Position numbers and translations under genes: made by a program. Shown here one piece after another: positions 36,332-45,558 of a stretch of DNA of 64,000 nucleotides. The DNA comes from Halobacillus litoralis. Its GTDB lineage: Bacteria; Bacillota; Bacilli; Bacillales; Halobacillaceae. How positions within the stretch are numbered: the stretch's first letter is position 1; the number at the start of each line of letters is the position of its first letter. The notes under the pieces are model-generated. The model made no database searches. It saw only the letters and a list, made by a program, of their open reading frames with translations, and was not told the DNA's origin. The DNA lies in contig NZ_WMFA01000002.1 of assembly GCF_009856445.1 (NCBI RefSeq), forward strand, positions 682,001 to 746,000. The letters run 5' to 3'.

Positions 36332-37231
36332 ATGCAGTCATACAAAGATCTTTTTATGGAATACCTTCAAATTGAAAAAAACGCTTCGCCTCTTACTTTA
36401 AAACATTACGGAAGGGATTTGGATGAATTTGAATCGTTTCTCACATCCGAGGGGGTAACGATTCAGGAATGTGAATACCCCATCATTCGAATCTTTTTAT
36501 CAAGGCAGTATGATGCGCAGCATTCAAGAAGGACAGTCTCCAGAAAAATATCAAGTTTGAGAAGCTATTTCCGTTTTTTAGAACGAGAAGAAATTGTCGG
36601 TCAGAACCCATTTTTAAATGTGGTGTTGCCTAAGAAAGAAAGTCCTATACCGAACTTCTTCTATGAAGAAGAATTAGAGAAACTATTCACAGTGAGTGAT
36701 CTTCATACGCCCTTAGGACAGAGAAACCAGGCTCTCATCGAACTTCTTTATGGAACGGGTATACGTGTCAGTGAATGTGTGAAAATGGACCTCTCTGATC
36801 TTGATTTTTCATTGAATACAGCTCTTGTTCATGGAAAAGGAAGTAAAGACCGCTACGTTCCATATGGGCAGTTTGCTGCAAAATCACTTCACACATATAT
36901 AAATGATGGCAGGAATCAATTGGCTTCTAAGAAAAATACATCGAGTAAACGGTTGTTTTTGAATGCTAAAGGCGGTCCTTTAACAGCCGATGGGATCAGG
37001 CTTATATTGAAAAAAATGGTGGAAAATGCTGCAATGACGGTGGATATTCACCCCCATAAATTGAGGCATTCGTTTGCTACCCACCTGCTGAACGAAGGGG
37101 CAGATCTGCGCTCTGTACAGGAATTGTTAGGGCATGAACGGCTCTCTTCCACTCAGATTTATACGCACGTATCGAAAGATCGATTGAAAAATGTATATAT
37201 GAACAGTCATCCCCGAGCGAATAAGAGGTGA
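36332..37231 (+). CDS. xerC: Tyrosine recombinase XerC (CodV)
   Basis: Resolves chromosome dimers at dif together with a XerD partner. 299 residues. N-terminal SAM-like core-binding domain ([23 protein letters not shown]) and C-terminal catalytic domain with the Arg of GTGIRVSE, Lys of [10 protein letters not shown], the [10 protein letters not shown] box, [14 protein letters not shown] and nucleophile Tyr277. Start at the ATG opening MQSYKDLF; an in-frame GTG 12 bases earlier lies inside the GAGAGGTGG ribosome binding site. hslV follows within six bases, as in the B. subtilis codVWXY operon. Confidence 0.95.
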   Translation: MQSYKDLFMEYLQIEKNASPLTLKHYGRDLDEFESFLTSEGVTIQECEYPIIRIFLSRQYDAQHSRRTVSRKISSLRSYFRFLEREEIVGQNPFLNVVLPKKESPIPNFFYEEELEKLFTVSDLHTPLGQRNQALIELLYGTGIRVSECVKMDLSDLDFSLNTALVHGKGSKDRYVPYGQFAAKSLHTYINDGRNQLASKKNTSSKRLFLNAKGGPLTADGIRLILKKMVENAAMTVDIHPHKLRHSFATHLLNEGADLRSVQELLGHERLSSTQIYTHVSKDRLKNVYMNSHPRANKR

Positions 37232-37236
37232 AAATA

Positions 37237-37782
37237 ATGGAGCAGCAATTTCATGCAACAACGATCTTCGCCGTCCAGCACAACGGAGAGTGTGCGATGA
37301 GCGGAGATGGTCAGGTTACATTAGGAAATCAAGTAGTGATGAAACACAAGGCAAGGAAAGTCCGCCGATTATTTAATGATCAAGTATTAGCAGGCTTCGC
37401 TGGTTCTGTGGCCGATGCTTTTACTCTATTTGAGAAGTTTGAAGGAAAGCTGGAAAGCTATGATGGGAACCTTGCTAGAGCTTCTGTAGAACTTGCCAAA
37501 GAGTGGCGGAGTGATCGCGTTCTGAGGAAATTAGAAGCGATGCTGATCGTCATGGATAAAGAAAATATGTTTCTTGTATCAGGTACTGGGGAAGTAATAG
37601 AACCGGACGATGGTATTCTTGCTATCGGTTCAGGTGGTAACTTCGCTCTGAGTGCAGGGAGAGCCTTGAAACGTTATTCACCGGAACAATCTGCTTCTCA
37701 AATTGCCAAAGCAGCACTTGAGGTTGCAGGAGAGATCTGCGTGTTTACTAATGATCAAATAATTCTGGAAGTTCTCGATTAA
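37237..37782 (+). CDS. hslV: ATP-dependent protease subunit HslV (ClpQ/CodW)
   Basis: Proteolytic chamber of the HslUV protease, N-terminal nucleophile family, 181 residues. Conserved core [27 protein letters not shown] and AGSVADAF are present. The visible N-terminus is MEQQFHATT. In B. subtilis CodW the sequence starts MSSFHATT and the exposed Ser2 is the nucleophile. Here residue 2 is Glu, so a Ser nucleophile at that place is impossible. Activity would need trimming to Thr8, equivalent to the Thr of Escherichia coli HslV. The start ATG follows AGAGGTGA, and no alternative in-frame start nearer the threonines is present. hslU follows at 12 bases. Confidence 0.95.
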   Translation: MEQQFHATTIFAVQHNGECAMSGDGQVTLGNQVVMKHKARKVRRLFNDQVLAGFAGSVADAFTLFEKFEGKLESYDGNLARASVELAKEWRSDRVLRKLEAMLIVMDKENMFLVSGTGEVIEPDDGILAIGSGGNFALSAGRALKRYSPEQSASQIAKAALEVAGEICVFTNDQIILEVLD

Positions 37783-37794
37783 GGGGGACCATGT

Positions 37795-39192
37795 ATGTCA
37801 TTAAACTTGACTCCAAGACAAATTGTTGAAAAACTTGATCAATATATTATTGGCCAGGAGAGCGCGAAGCGATCTGTAGCCATTGCTCTTCGTAACAGGT
37901 ATCGCCGCATGCAGCTAACAGATGATTTAAAAGATGAAATCGTACCGAAAAACATCTTGATGATGGGGCCTACAGGAGTAGGTAAAACTGAAATTGCCCG
38001 TCGTTTAGCGAAATTAGTCGGGGCTCCTTTTGTTAAAGTAGAAGCTACCAAATTCACTGAGGTCGGTTACGTAGGACGTGATGTGGAATCCATGGTACGT
38101 GACTTAGTGGAAATGGCCGTACGTATGGTGAAGGAAGAGAAAATGGAGGCTGTGAAAGACAGAGCAGAAGAACAAGCGAACAAGCGCCTTGTAAAACTGC
38201 TCGTCCCTTCTAAGAAAAAACAGTCCAATAATTTCAAAAACCCATTTGAGATGATCTTTAATCAAGGCAATCAACAGGAAGTTGAGCCTGATGAAAAGAG
38301 CGAAGAAGCGGAAATAGAGACAAAAAGAAGCCGTATTCGTCATCAATTGGATCTTGGTGAGCTGGAGGACCGTATGGTAACCATCGAGGTGGAAGAATCT
38401 CAATCTTCCATGTTTGACATGATGCAAGGCTCCGGTATGGAACAGATGGGTATGAATATGCAGGATGCATTCAGTCAATTCATGCCGAAAAAGAAAAAGA
38501 AACGTAAACTTCCTGTTTCCGAAGCACGAAAAGTATTAACACAGGAAGAAGCAGGCAAATTGGTGGATATGGATGAAGTCGGTCAGGATGCTGTAGCTAA
38601 AGTAGAACAAGCCGGGATGATCTTTATTGATGAGATCGATAAAGTGGCGGCCAAGGTTGACAACCAGGCGAATGTATCACGGGAAGGTGTGCAAAGAGAC
38701 ATCCTTCCAATCGTCGAAGGCTCGACGGTCGTCACGAAATACGGACCTGTTGCAACTGACCATATTCTATTTGTTGCTGCCGGTGCTTTCCATATGGCGA
38801 AGCCTTCGGACTTAATTCCAGAACTGCAGGGAAGGTTTCCCATCCGTGTAGAGTTGAATAAACTCAGTGTTTCTGACTTCAAGAACATTTTAACTGAGCC
38901 TTCGAATGCTCTTTTGAAACAATATAAGGCATTACTTGAAATAGAAGGTATAAAGGTTGAATTTTCTGACGATGCTATTACTAGACTCGCAGAAATCGCT
39001 CATGAAGTAAATCAGGAAACAGATAACATTGGGGCGCGGAGACTGCATACGATTTTAGAAAAACTGCTTGAGGATTTATCTTTTGAAGCCCCTGACGTAA
39101 CGATGGAAACCATTGAAATCACACCGCAGTATGTAGACAGCAAACTATCATCTATTGTAAAAAACAAAGATTTGAGTCGATTTATTTTATAG
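37795..39192 (+). CDS. hslU: ATP-dependent protease ATPase subunit HslU (ClpY/CodX)
   Basis: AAA+ unfoldase that feeds substrates to HslV. 465 residues: N-terminal [34 protein letters not shown], Walker [10 protein letters not shown], the inserted I domain (about 110-240, here with a basic KKKKKRKLP end), Walker [13 protein letters not shown], sensor region GRFPIRVEL and the C-terminal LSRFIL, which docks in HslV. The start follows AAGGGGG. codY begins right after. Confidence 0.96.
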   Translation: MSLNLTPRQIVEKLDQYIIGQESAKRSVAIALRNRYRRMQLTDDLKDEIVPKNILMMGPTGVGKTEIARRLAKLVGAPFVKVEATKFTEVGYVGRDVESMVRDLVEMAVRMVKEEKMEAVKDRAEEQANKRLVKLLVPSKKKQSNNFKNPFEMIFNQGNQQEVEPDEKSEEAEIETKRSRIRHQLDLGELEDRMVTIEVEESQSSMFDMMQGSGMEQMGMNMQDAFSQFMPKKKKKRKLPVSEARKVLTQEEAGKLVDMDEVGQDAVAKVEQAGMIFIDEIDKVAAKVDNQANVSREGVQRDILPIVEGSTVVTKYGPVATDHILFVAAGAFHMAKPSDLIPELQGRFPIRVELNKLSVSDFKNILTEPSNALLKQYKALLEIEGIKVEFSDDAITRLAEIAHEVNQETDNIGARRLHTILEKLLEDLSFEAPDVTMETIEITPQYVDSKLSSIVKNKDLSRFIL

Positions 39193-39217
39193 GGTGAACA
39201 ACAAGGAGGAAATGAAC

Positions 39218-39997
39218 ATGAAACTATTAGACCGTGCACGTAAAATCAATGCAATGCTGCAAAAAACCACAGGTAAATCCGTGGACTTCAATGATATGTC
39301 CGCAACAATGCGAGACGTGATTGAGGCGAATACATTCGTCTTAAGCCGTCGAGGGAAGCTTTTAGGCTTTGCCATTAATCAGGAAATTGAGAATGAGCGA
39401 ATGAAGGCCATGCTTTCTGAGCGTCAATTCCCGGAAGAGTACACACAAAACCTATTCAAAATAGAAGAAACTACGCCGGATATCGATATCAACAGTGAAT
39501 ACACGGCTTTCCCTGTTGAAAACCGTGAACTGTTTGAAAATGGTCTAACAACAATCGTTCCGATCATTGGTGGTGGCCAGCGTTTAGGTACGCTTATTCT
39601 GAGCCGTCTGAATAGTAATTTTAATGAAGATGACCTTCTGCTAGCTGAATACGGGGCTACTGTAGTTGGTATGGAAATTCTTCATGAAAAAACAGAAGAA
39701 ATCGAACAGGAAGCACGAAGCAAAGCCGTCGTACAAATGGCGATCAGCTCCCTATCCTATAGTGAACTTGAAGCTATCGAACACATTTTTGAAGAGCTGG
39801 AAGGGAACGAAGGGCTGCTTGTAGCAAGTAAAATTGCCGACCGTGTAGGAATTACAAGGTCAGTGATTGTTAATGCCCTTAGAAAACTGGAAAGTGCAGG
39901 GGTTATCGAGTCTCGTTCATTAGGGATGAAGGGAACCTATATCAAAGTGTTGAATAACAACTTCCTACTGGAGCTTCAAAAGCTTCGTACCAATTAA
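39218..39997 (+). CDS. codY: Global transcriptional repressor CodY
   Basis: Senses GTP and branched-chain amino acids and represses stationary-phase genes. 259 residues, identical in length to B. subtilis CodY. N-terminal GAF domain ([41 protein letters not shown]) and C-terminal winged helix-turn-helix ([39 protein letters not shown], in pieces). Start chosen at the ATG eight bases after AAGGAGG; two earlier in-frame starts overlap or precede that site. It is followed by a terminator and then the motility operon, a known CodY target in B. subtilis. Confidence 0.97.
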   Translation: MKLLDRARKINAMLQKTTGKSVDFNDMSATMRDVIEANTFVLSRRGKLLGFAINQEIENERMKAMLSERQFPEEYTQNLFKIEETTPDIDINSEYTAFPVENRELFENGLTTIVPIIGGGQRLGTLILSRLNSNFNEDDLLLAEYGATVVGMEILHEKTEEIEQEARSKAVVQMAISSLSYSELEAIEHIFEELEGNEGLLVASKIADRVGITRSVIVNALRKLESAGVIESRSLGMKGTYIKVLNNNFLLELQKLRTN

Positions 39998-40006
39998 GTA
40001 AAACCA

Positions 40007-40040
40007 AACCGCCACTTTTTACAAAGTGGCGGTTTTTTTT
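40007..40040 (+). terminator. Terminator after codY
   Basis: A perfect 12-bp stem AACCGCCACTTT / AAAGTGGCGGTT with a 4-base loop, then a run of eight T. It ends the xerC-hslVU-codY unit. Confidence 0.92.
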
Positions 40041-40940
40041 ATGCGTTTATTGAGTTTCAATAGGCCCTGTTATTCCTTAACATCGTGGTGATGGGATGAG
40101 CTTCATCGTTCAGACACGTTTATCTCCTGGAAATTCTGCAATGACACTTTCCTGTAGGGTGTAGCGAGGCTTTAGCACAGCGTCCGGCCTGTTCTATTCA
40201 ATATCCGTCGGCCAGCGGGAGATCTGAAGTTTCTTAAGCGGGCCCACCCGATTGATGTTACAGAAGAACCTTCATGCGCGAGAGCTCTCTTTTACTCACT
40301 CTCATGCTATAAAAAATGATTATTTTTACCTCAATACCTGATCAGGAGAGGAAATGACTCACTTTCATGAAGTCGTTATTATCATAAGAGTTCTTGAAGA
40401 ACATTGAGAAGTCGGAGAACGGAAGCGGGAATGGAGGGTTTTCACATGAAATCTGCAGCTACGCTAATCTGTGATATAAACGCTGGATGAAGCCCATGAA
40501 GTAAACAAAAAGAACGCAGAAATTCGAATGTGATTCAAAAGGCTTACTGAACTTCACGAAAAAGGGTGGATTTCTCTCCTCTATAATCGTCGTGATAGCA
40601 ACCTTTTACATTAATTCCATATATTAAAACGAAGAAAGACCATTTTTTCCAGGCTGATGTGTTTTTTAACAGTTTAACCTATTTTCACTATCTTATGTCG
40701 TGTTTTAAAAATATCCAAAATATATTCACTATTCGACAAAAAGTTATGTAATAATGTTCATTATGGGAAAGATTTCGACACTTGGAAACAAAAGTTAAAA
40801 ATTAAGGAATATAGACCTGATTCTTTTGGGGTGTTTGTAATACTCTCGTAAAAAAGTAGCTTTTTATATAGACACAAGTACGTGAATTTTTTTACAATTG
40901 TGTCTGTGAGTATGGAAAAATGTCGAATAGAGGTGGAGTA
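40041..40940 (+). other. Long noncoding stretch before the fla/che operon
   Basis: About 900 bases without a supported gene, longer than the corresponding gap I recall in B. subtilis. The first third has scattered similarity to the inverted-repeat family (too weak to call). The middle is stop-rich in all frames. The last 250 bases are AT-rich and must hold the fla/che promoter; TTCACT with AATAAT 19 bases on (40725-40755) is one weak candidate. A hairpin AGACACAA / TTGTGTCT (40871-40878 / 40900-40907) encloses a CodY-like box. Confidence 0.5.
40885..40899 (+). promoter_or_regulatory. CodY-like box upstream of flgB
   Basis: AATTTTTTTACAATT matches the CodY consensus AATTTTCWGAAAATT at 12 of 15 positions. 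It lies about 40 bases before flgB. CodY is known to repress the fla/che operon in B. subtilis, so the place makes sense, but AT-rich sequence produces such matches by chance. Confidence 0.4.
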
Positions 40941-41333
40941 ATGGCTCTTTTCAGTAGCACTTTTACAAGTTTAGAGAATGCCTTGGATTATTCATCAGCT
41001 AAAAACAGAGCGATCTCTAATAATATTGCCAACGTGGATACACCGGGGTATAAAGCTAAAGGCGTTGCTTTCAAAGATGTCTTAAATCAGGAACATTCAT
41101 TCCTGCAGGCGAAAAGAACGAATGATCGTCATTTACCCTTTACGAATAACACTGGCCAACCGTACCGGACGTTTACAAAAACAGATACGGTATACAATCA
41201 TAACGGAAATAACGTGGACATCGATAAAGAAATGAATGAACTGGCACAAAATCAAATCCAGTATCAGGCTTTAGTTGACCGCATGAGTGGTAAATTCCGC
41301 AGCCTGGAATCTGTTATCAGGGGAGGGAATTAA
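40941..41333 (+). CDS. flgB: Flagellar basal-body rod protein FlgB
   Basis: Proximal rod protein exported by the flagellar type III system. 130 residues with the rod-family N-terminus: LENALDYSSAKNRAISNNIANVDTPGYKAKGVAF, containing the N-x-x-N-x-x-T-P-G-Y rod motif. Start at the ATG after GAGGTGGAG; an in-frame ATG 21 bases upstream would read through that site. First gene of the long fla/che operon, with flgC three bases away. Confidence 0.96.
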   Translation: MALFSSTFTSLENALDYSSAKNRAISNNIANVDTPGYKAKGVAFKDVLNQEHSFLQAKRTNDRHLPFTNNTGQPYRTFTKTDTVYNHNGNNVDIDKEMNELAQNQIQYQALVDRMSGKFRSLESVIRGGN

Positions 41334-41336
41334 CAG

Positions 41337-41789
41337 ATGAGTATCTTTCATGCAATGAACAATAGTGCAAGCGCACTCACAGCTCAGCGCTTACGTATGG
41401 ATGTAGCTTCATCGAACATGGCGAACGCAAACACAACAAGAGCCACTTTTGATGAAAATGGGGAATGGCAGCCTTACCGGCGCAAGATGGTCGTCTTTGA
41501 GCCGTCTGAAAACAACTTCAAGAGTTTCTTACATAAAGCAGTCAGCGATTCATCACAAGGAAGTGGTGTGGAAGCAACAGCAATCATTGAGGACGAAGAG
41601 CCTTTTAAACTCGTATACAACCCAAATCATCCAGATGCCAACGGGGATGGTTATGTAGAACTGCCTAATGTCGACCCTTTAAAAGAAATGGTTGATATGA
41701 TGAGTGCCACACGTTCGTATGAGGCGAATGTGACGGCCGTCAATGCTTCTAAAAGTATGTTAATGAAAGCTTTGGAAATCGGAAGATAA
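41337..41789 (+). CDS. flgC: Flagellar basal-body rod protein FlgC
   Basis: Rod component next to FlgB. 150 residues with the N-terminal MNNSASALTAQRLRMDVASSNMANANTT and C-terminal EMVDMMSATRSYEANVTAVNASKSMLMKALEIGR helices that pack in the rod. The start follows GGGGAGGGAA. A short gap leads to fliE. Confidence 0.97.
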   Translation: MSIFHAMNNSASALTAQRLRMDVASSNMANANTTRATFDENGEWQPYRRKMVVFEPSENNFKSFLHKAVSDSSQGSGVEATAIIEDEEPFKLVYNPNHPDANGDGYVELPNVDPLKEMVDMMSATRSYEANVTAVNASKSMLMKALEIGR

Positions 41790-41806
41790 AGTAAGGAGAA
41801 TAGAGA

Positions 41807-42112
41807 ATGTCCAACCCTATAATTAACACAATCCCCTTAAGCCAACCTTCTCAAACCCAATGGAAGAAAAATATTTCTCCTGGTGAAGCTCATGCAACAT
41901 TTGCCAATCAATTAAAGGATGCTGTTGCAGGAGTGAACAAAGCTCAAATTTTGTCTAATGAAAAGACAAAAGCACTCGCACGGGGAGATATCAACGATTT
42001 GCACGATGTGATGATCTCTTCACAAAAGGCAAGCATCACGATGAAGACAACTGTGGAAATGCAGAGTAAAGTCGTGGAAGCATATAAAGAAATTATGCGT
42101 ATGCAGGTATAA
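41807..42112 (+). CDS. fliE: Flagellar hook-basal body protein FliE
   Basis: Joins the MS ring to the rod. 101 residues, mostly helical, with the family C-terminus LHDVMISSQKASITMKTTVEMQSKVVEAYKEIMRMQV. The start follows AAGGAGAA. In the 64 bases before fliF, GCAC and GTGC with a T run could form a weak attenuator. Confidence 0.96.
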   Translation: MSNPIINTIPLSQPSQTQWKKNISPGEAHATFANQLKDAVAGVNKAQILSNEKTKALARGDINDLHDVMISSQKASITMKTTVEMQSKVVEAYKEIMRMQV

Positions 42113-42176
42113 CTCTGCTTTATATTTAATTCGCACTAAACCATTCGCTTAGGTCGTGCTTTTTTTGGGGGCAACT

Positions 42177-43787
42177 ATGAAAGAAAAAATAAAAAAATAT
42201 CAAGGAAGAATGACAACCTTTTGGAAAGAGCGGAAAACATCACAAAAGGGGTGGATAATCGGTGGGGTGGCTGCCATTATTTTTATCTTTATCCTAACTG
42301 GTGTGTTCGCTTCACGTACGAATATGGTTCCCTTATACAGAGATTTGACATTACAGGAAATTGGTCAAATTAAGACGGAACTGGAAACAAGAGGAGTTAC
42401 ATATGAACTGGATCAAGGAGGATCTACGATACTTGTTCCAGACACGCAGGCAGAAGGTTTACTTGTTGATCTCGCAGCTGCTGGCCTGCCTAATAGTGGA
42501 ACCATAGATTATGGTTTTTTCAGTGGAAATACATCCTGGGGGATGACGGATAATGAGTTTGATGTCATTAAACTGGATGCGATGCAGACTGAACTTGCTA
42601 ATTTAATGAAAGGCATCACAGGCATTCAGGATGCTCAAGTCATGATCAATATGCCGGAAGAACAGGTTTTCGTTTCTGAATCCGCGCAACCGGCCTCTGC
42701 CTCTATTGTGCTCAATGTACAGCCGGGGCACCAAATTGAGGACGGTCAAATCGAAGCACTTTATAACTTAGCTTCAAAATCTGTACCGAATCTGCCTAAA
42801 GATAATATCGTCATTATGGACCAGAATTTCAACTATTTTGATATCAACAAATCTCAAATGGGTGGTTCTGACAATGCTTATACATATCAGCAGAATGTAA
42901 AAAAAGACATTGAAAGAGACATTAAGCAGCGTCTTCAGCGTATGCTGGGCATGATGATCGGCCAGCAAAAAGTGATAGCAACGGTTACAGCAGATATTGA
43001 TTTCACTAAGGAAAATCGTGTAGAGGAACTGGTTGAGCCCGTAGACCCTGAAACAATGGAAGGGCTGCCTGTGAGTGTAGAAAGAATTGAAGAAACTTAC
43101 GAAGGGGGTATTCCTGAAGGTGGCCCTGTAGGTACAGAAGAAGGGGACATACCTGAATACCCGGCTGGCACAGAAGGTTCTGGTGGAGATTACGAAATGA
43201 ATCGTGAAACCATCAACAATGAGTTCAACAGAATCAAGAAGAATATTGAAGAAAGTCCATATAAGGTCAGGGATTTAGGAATTCAAGTAGCGATTGATAA
43301 TACTAAGAGTGTCGGTACAGAAGGAGAGATCGAATACCTGACTGCTGCTGAACAACAAACTGTGCAAGAGAGCGTACAGTCCATTGTGGATTCAATGATT
43401 ACCACGTCGATTAATGGCGAATACGGAGAAATAGATACACAGGAGAAAGTATCCATCGTGTTCCAGGAATTCAATGGGGAACCCGAATTCCCTGATGCAC
43501 GGGAAGGCATTCCTCTATGGGTTTACATTATCGGAGCCCTACTCTTATTTACGATTCTCGTACTTCTCATCGTTATCGCTAGAAGAAAGAGAGCGAAGGT
43601 AGACGAGGATGAGGAAGACTATAGGTTCTTTGAAGAAGAGGTACAAGAATCCAGACCTCAGGAAATCCCTTCTATAGAAGAGCGGGAAGATGAAGGAACG
43701 CGTAAACGGAAACAGTTGGAAAAAATGGCGAAAGAAAAACCGGAAGATTTCGCGAAATTATTGCGATCTTGGATTGCGGAAGATTAA
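42177..43787 (+). CDS. fliF: Flagellar MS-ring protein FliF
   Basis: Builds the membrane/supramembrane ring that nucleates the flagellum. 536 residues with two membrane segments, near residues 26-46 (GWIIGGVAAIIFIFILTGVF) and about 447-468 (PLWVYIIGALLLFTILVLLIV), and a large extracytoplasmic region between. The C-terminal tail (KRKQLEKMAKEKPEDFAKLLRSWIAED) is the FliG-binding peptide. Start at the ATG after GGGGG. fliG follows 12 bases on. Confidence 0.96.
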   Translation: MKEKIKKYQGRMTTFWKERKTSQKGWIIGGVAAIIFIFILTGVFASRTNMVPLYRDLTLQEIGQIKTELETRGVTYELDQGGSTILVPDTQAEGLLVDLAAAGLPNSGTIDYGFFSGNTSWGMTDNEFDVIKLDAMQTELANLMKGITGIQDAQVMINMPEEQVFVSESAQPASASIVLNVQPGHQIEDGQIEALYNLASKSVPNLPKDNIVIMDQNFNYFDINKSQMGGSDNAYTYQQNVKKDIERDIKQRLQRMLGMMIGQQKVIATVTADIDFTKENRVEELVEPVDPETMEGLPVSVERIEETYEGGIPEGGPVGTEEGDIPEYPAGTEGSGGDYEMNRETINNEFNRIKKNIEESPYKVRDLGIQVAIDNTKSVGTEGEIEYLTAAEQQTVQESVQSIVDSMITTSINGEYGEIDTQEKVSIVFQEFNGEPEFPDAREGIPLWVYIIGALLLFTILVLLIVIARRKRAKVDEDEEDYRFFEEEVQESRPQEIPSIEEREDEGTRKRKQLEKMAKEKPEDFAKLLRSWIAED

Positions 43788-43799
43788 GGAGGTCTATGT

Positions 43800-44813
43800 A
43801 TGGCCTTAAGAAAAACAAAGTTGACTGGCAAGCAGAAAGCGGCTGTTCTGTTGATCTCTCTTGGTCCGGATGTTGCTGCTCAAGTTTACAAACATTTAGA
43901 TGAAGAAGAGATTGAACAATTGACATTGGAAATCTCTTCTGTTCAAAAAGTGGATAGTAAAGAAAAAGAAGAAATCCTGGATCAGTTTCATCAAATTGCA
44001 TTAGCTCAGGATTATATTTCACAGGGTGGAATCGGCTATGCTAAAACGATTCTTGAGAAAGCACTTGGTTCGGATGAAGCATCAAATATCATCGGGCGAC
44101 TCACTTCATCTTTGCAAGTGAAGCCATTTGACTTCGCGAGAAAAGCGGATGCTCATCAGATCTTGAACTTTATTCAAAACGAGCACCCACAAACCATAGC
44201 ACTAGTATTGTCCTACCTCGACCCTGAACAGTCTGGACAGATATTATCAGAACTCCCCCAGGAACTTCAGGCAGATGTGGCTCGAAGGATTGCCACTATG
44301 GATTCCACTTCCCCTGAAGTGATCAGTCAGGTAGAACAAATTCTTGAGAAAAAGTTGTCTGCAACAGTCACTCAGGACTATACAGAAACGGGTGGAATTC
44401 AAGCGGTTGTGGAAGTTTTAAATGGTGTTGATCGTAGTACAGAAAGGACGATCCTTGACTCCCTTGAAATACAAGATCCGGAACTCGCAGAAGAAATTAA
44501 GAAACGGATGTTTGTGTTTGAGGATATTGTTGCTCTGGATAACAGAGCGATACAGAGGATCATCCGTGATGTTGAAAATGATGATCTGCGACTGTCACTT
44601 AAAGTGTCCAGTGAAGAAGTGAAGGACATCGTATTCAGTAACATGTCTGAACGGATGGCAACCACTTTTAAAGAAGAGATGGAATTTATGGGACCTGTCA
44701 GACTGCGGGATGTGGAAGAAGCGCAGACGAGAGTAGTTTCCACCATTCGCCGTTTAGAAGATGTTGGAGAAATCGTAATAGCAAGAGGTGGAGGAGATGA
44801 CATCATTGTCTAA
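43800..44813 (+). CDS. fliG: Flagellar motor switch protein FliG
   Basis: Rotor protein that transmits torque from stators and contacts FliF and FliM. 337 residues: N-terminal domain (TGKQKAAVLLISLGPDVAAQVYKHL), the middle domain with the EHPQTIALVLSYL motif, and a C-terminal domain with charged torque residues (DIVALDNRAIQRIIRDVENDDL). The start follows AAGGAGGTC. The end overlaps fliH. Confidence 0.97.
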   Translation: MALRKTKLTGKQKAAVLLISLGPDVAAQVYKHLDEEEIEQLTLEISSVQKVDSKEKEEILDQFHQIALAQDYISQGGIGYAKTILEKALGSDEASNIIGRLTSSLQVKPFDFARKADAHQILNFIQNEHPQTIALVLSYLDPEQSGQILSELPQELQADVARRIATMDSTSPEVISQVEQILEKKLSATVTQDYTETGGIQAVVEVLNGVDRSTERTILDSLEIQDPELAEEIKKRMFVFEDIVALDNRAIQRIIRDVENDDLRLSLKVSSEEVKDIVFSNMSERMATTFKEEMEFMGPVRLRDVEEAQTRVVSTIRRLEDVGEIVIARGGGDDIIV

Positions 44814-45558
44814 TGGCGGATCTTCTTCCAATGGCCGTGTCATTGGCTTAAGACCTGTTCATTTTCAAGGACATCGCACAAATGAAGAAGAACAAGACCA
44901 GCAAAGGCTGCAAATCAAGCAGCACTTACAGCAGGCTCAAGAAGATTTAGAGGCCGCCAGGAAGCAAAGGAATCAATTGATTCGTTCCACGGAAGAAGAA
45001 ATAGAGTCTTTGAAAGCCACTTGGGAAGAAGAAAGAAAAATGATTGAAAGTGAAGCCTATCAGAAAGGGATGAAAGAGGGATTTCAACAAGGTCATAAAG
45101 AAGGATACGAAACCTTCCAAACCCGGTTATCCCAGGCTAATGATATGATCCTTCAAGCGAAAGATTCGCATGACCGTATGGTTACAAATAGTGAAAGAAC
45201 GATTGTAGAAGTAGCTATGAAAACTGCCGAAAAGATTCTTAACAAGAAACTGGAAGAAGATCCGACTTCGTTTATGCCGGTGGTTAAAAAAGTGATGGAA
45301 GAGGTCAAAGGACAACCAGAAGTCGCCTTGTATGTCCACCCGGAAAAATATAGTTTGGTCCATAAGCAGTCTGATGAACTTGAAAGGCTGATTACACCAT
45401 CCTCATACTTAAGTATTTATGCAGAAGAAGAGTTAGACCCTAACGCATGTATCGTGGAGTCACGGTTTGGAAGACTTGATGGAAGCATAGATACTCAGTT
45501 ATCAGAACTTAGGCATCAACTGCTCTCGGTGGCATATGAGGAGATGGGAAATGAATAG
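44797..45558 (+). CDS. fliH: Flagellar assembly protein FliH
   Basis: Stator-like regulator of the export ATPase FliI. 253 residues: a disordered Ser/Gly/Asn N-terminus, a long Q/E/R-rich coiled coil (residues 28-85), G-x-x-x-G repeats (YQKGMKEGFQQGHKEGY), then a C-terminal ATP-synthase E-like domain ending in FGRLDGSIDTQLSELRHQLLSV. Start taken at the ATG after AGGTGGAGGAG, overlapping fliG by 17 bases; a GTG three codons before is inside the ribosome binding site. It overlaps fliI at the end. Confidence 0.94.
   Translation: MTSLSNGGSSSNGRVIGLRPVHFQGHRTNEEEQDQQRLQIKQHLQQAQEDLEAARKQRNQLIRSTEEEIESLKATWEEERKMIESEAYQKGMKEGFQQGHKEGYETFQTRLSQANDMILQAKDSHDRMVTNSERTIVEVAMKTAEKILNKKLEEDPTSFMPVVKKVMEEVKGQPEVALYVHPEKYSLVHKQSDELERLITPSSYLSIYAEEELDPNACIVESRFGRLDGSIDTQLSELRHQLLSVAYEEMGNE

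Noticed and set aside
40060-40260. Weak similarity to the GC-rich repeat family after the codY terminator
   Set aside because: Matches are scattered short words (GAGTTTCAATAG, AGCGGGAGA) without aligned ends; could be chance.
40518-40575. A stretch that reads like a broken SHOCT-type helix (FKRLTELHEKGWIS)
   Set aside because: Only about 14 residues, preceded by an in-frame stop and without a continuing frame; too short to call a pseudogene.
42113-42176. Terminator between fliE and fliF
   Set aside because: GCAC and GTGC flank a T run, but the interior does not pair in nested order; at most a weak attenuator.
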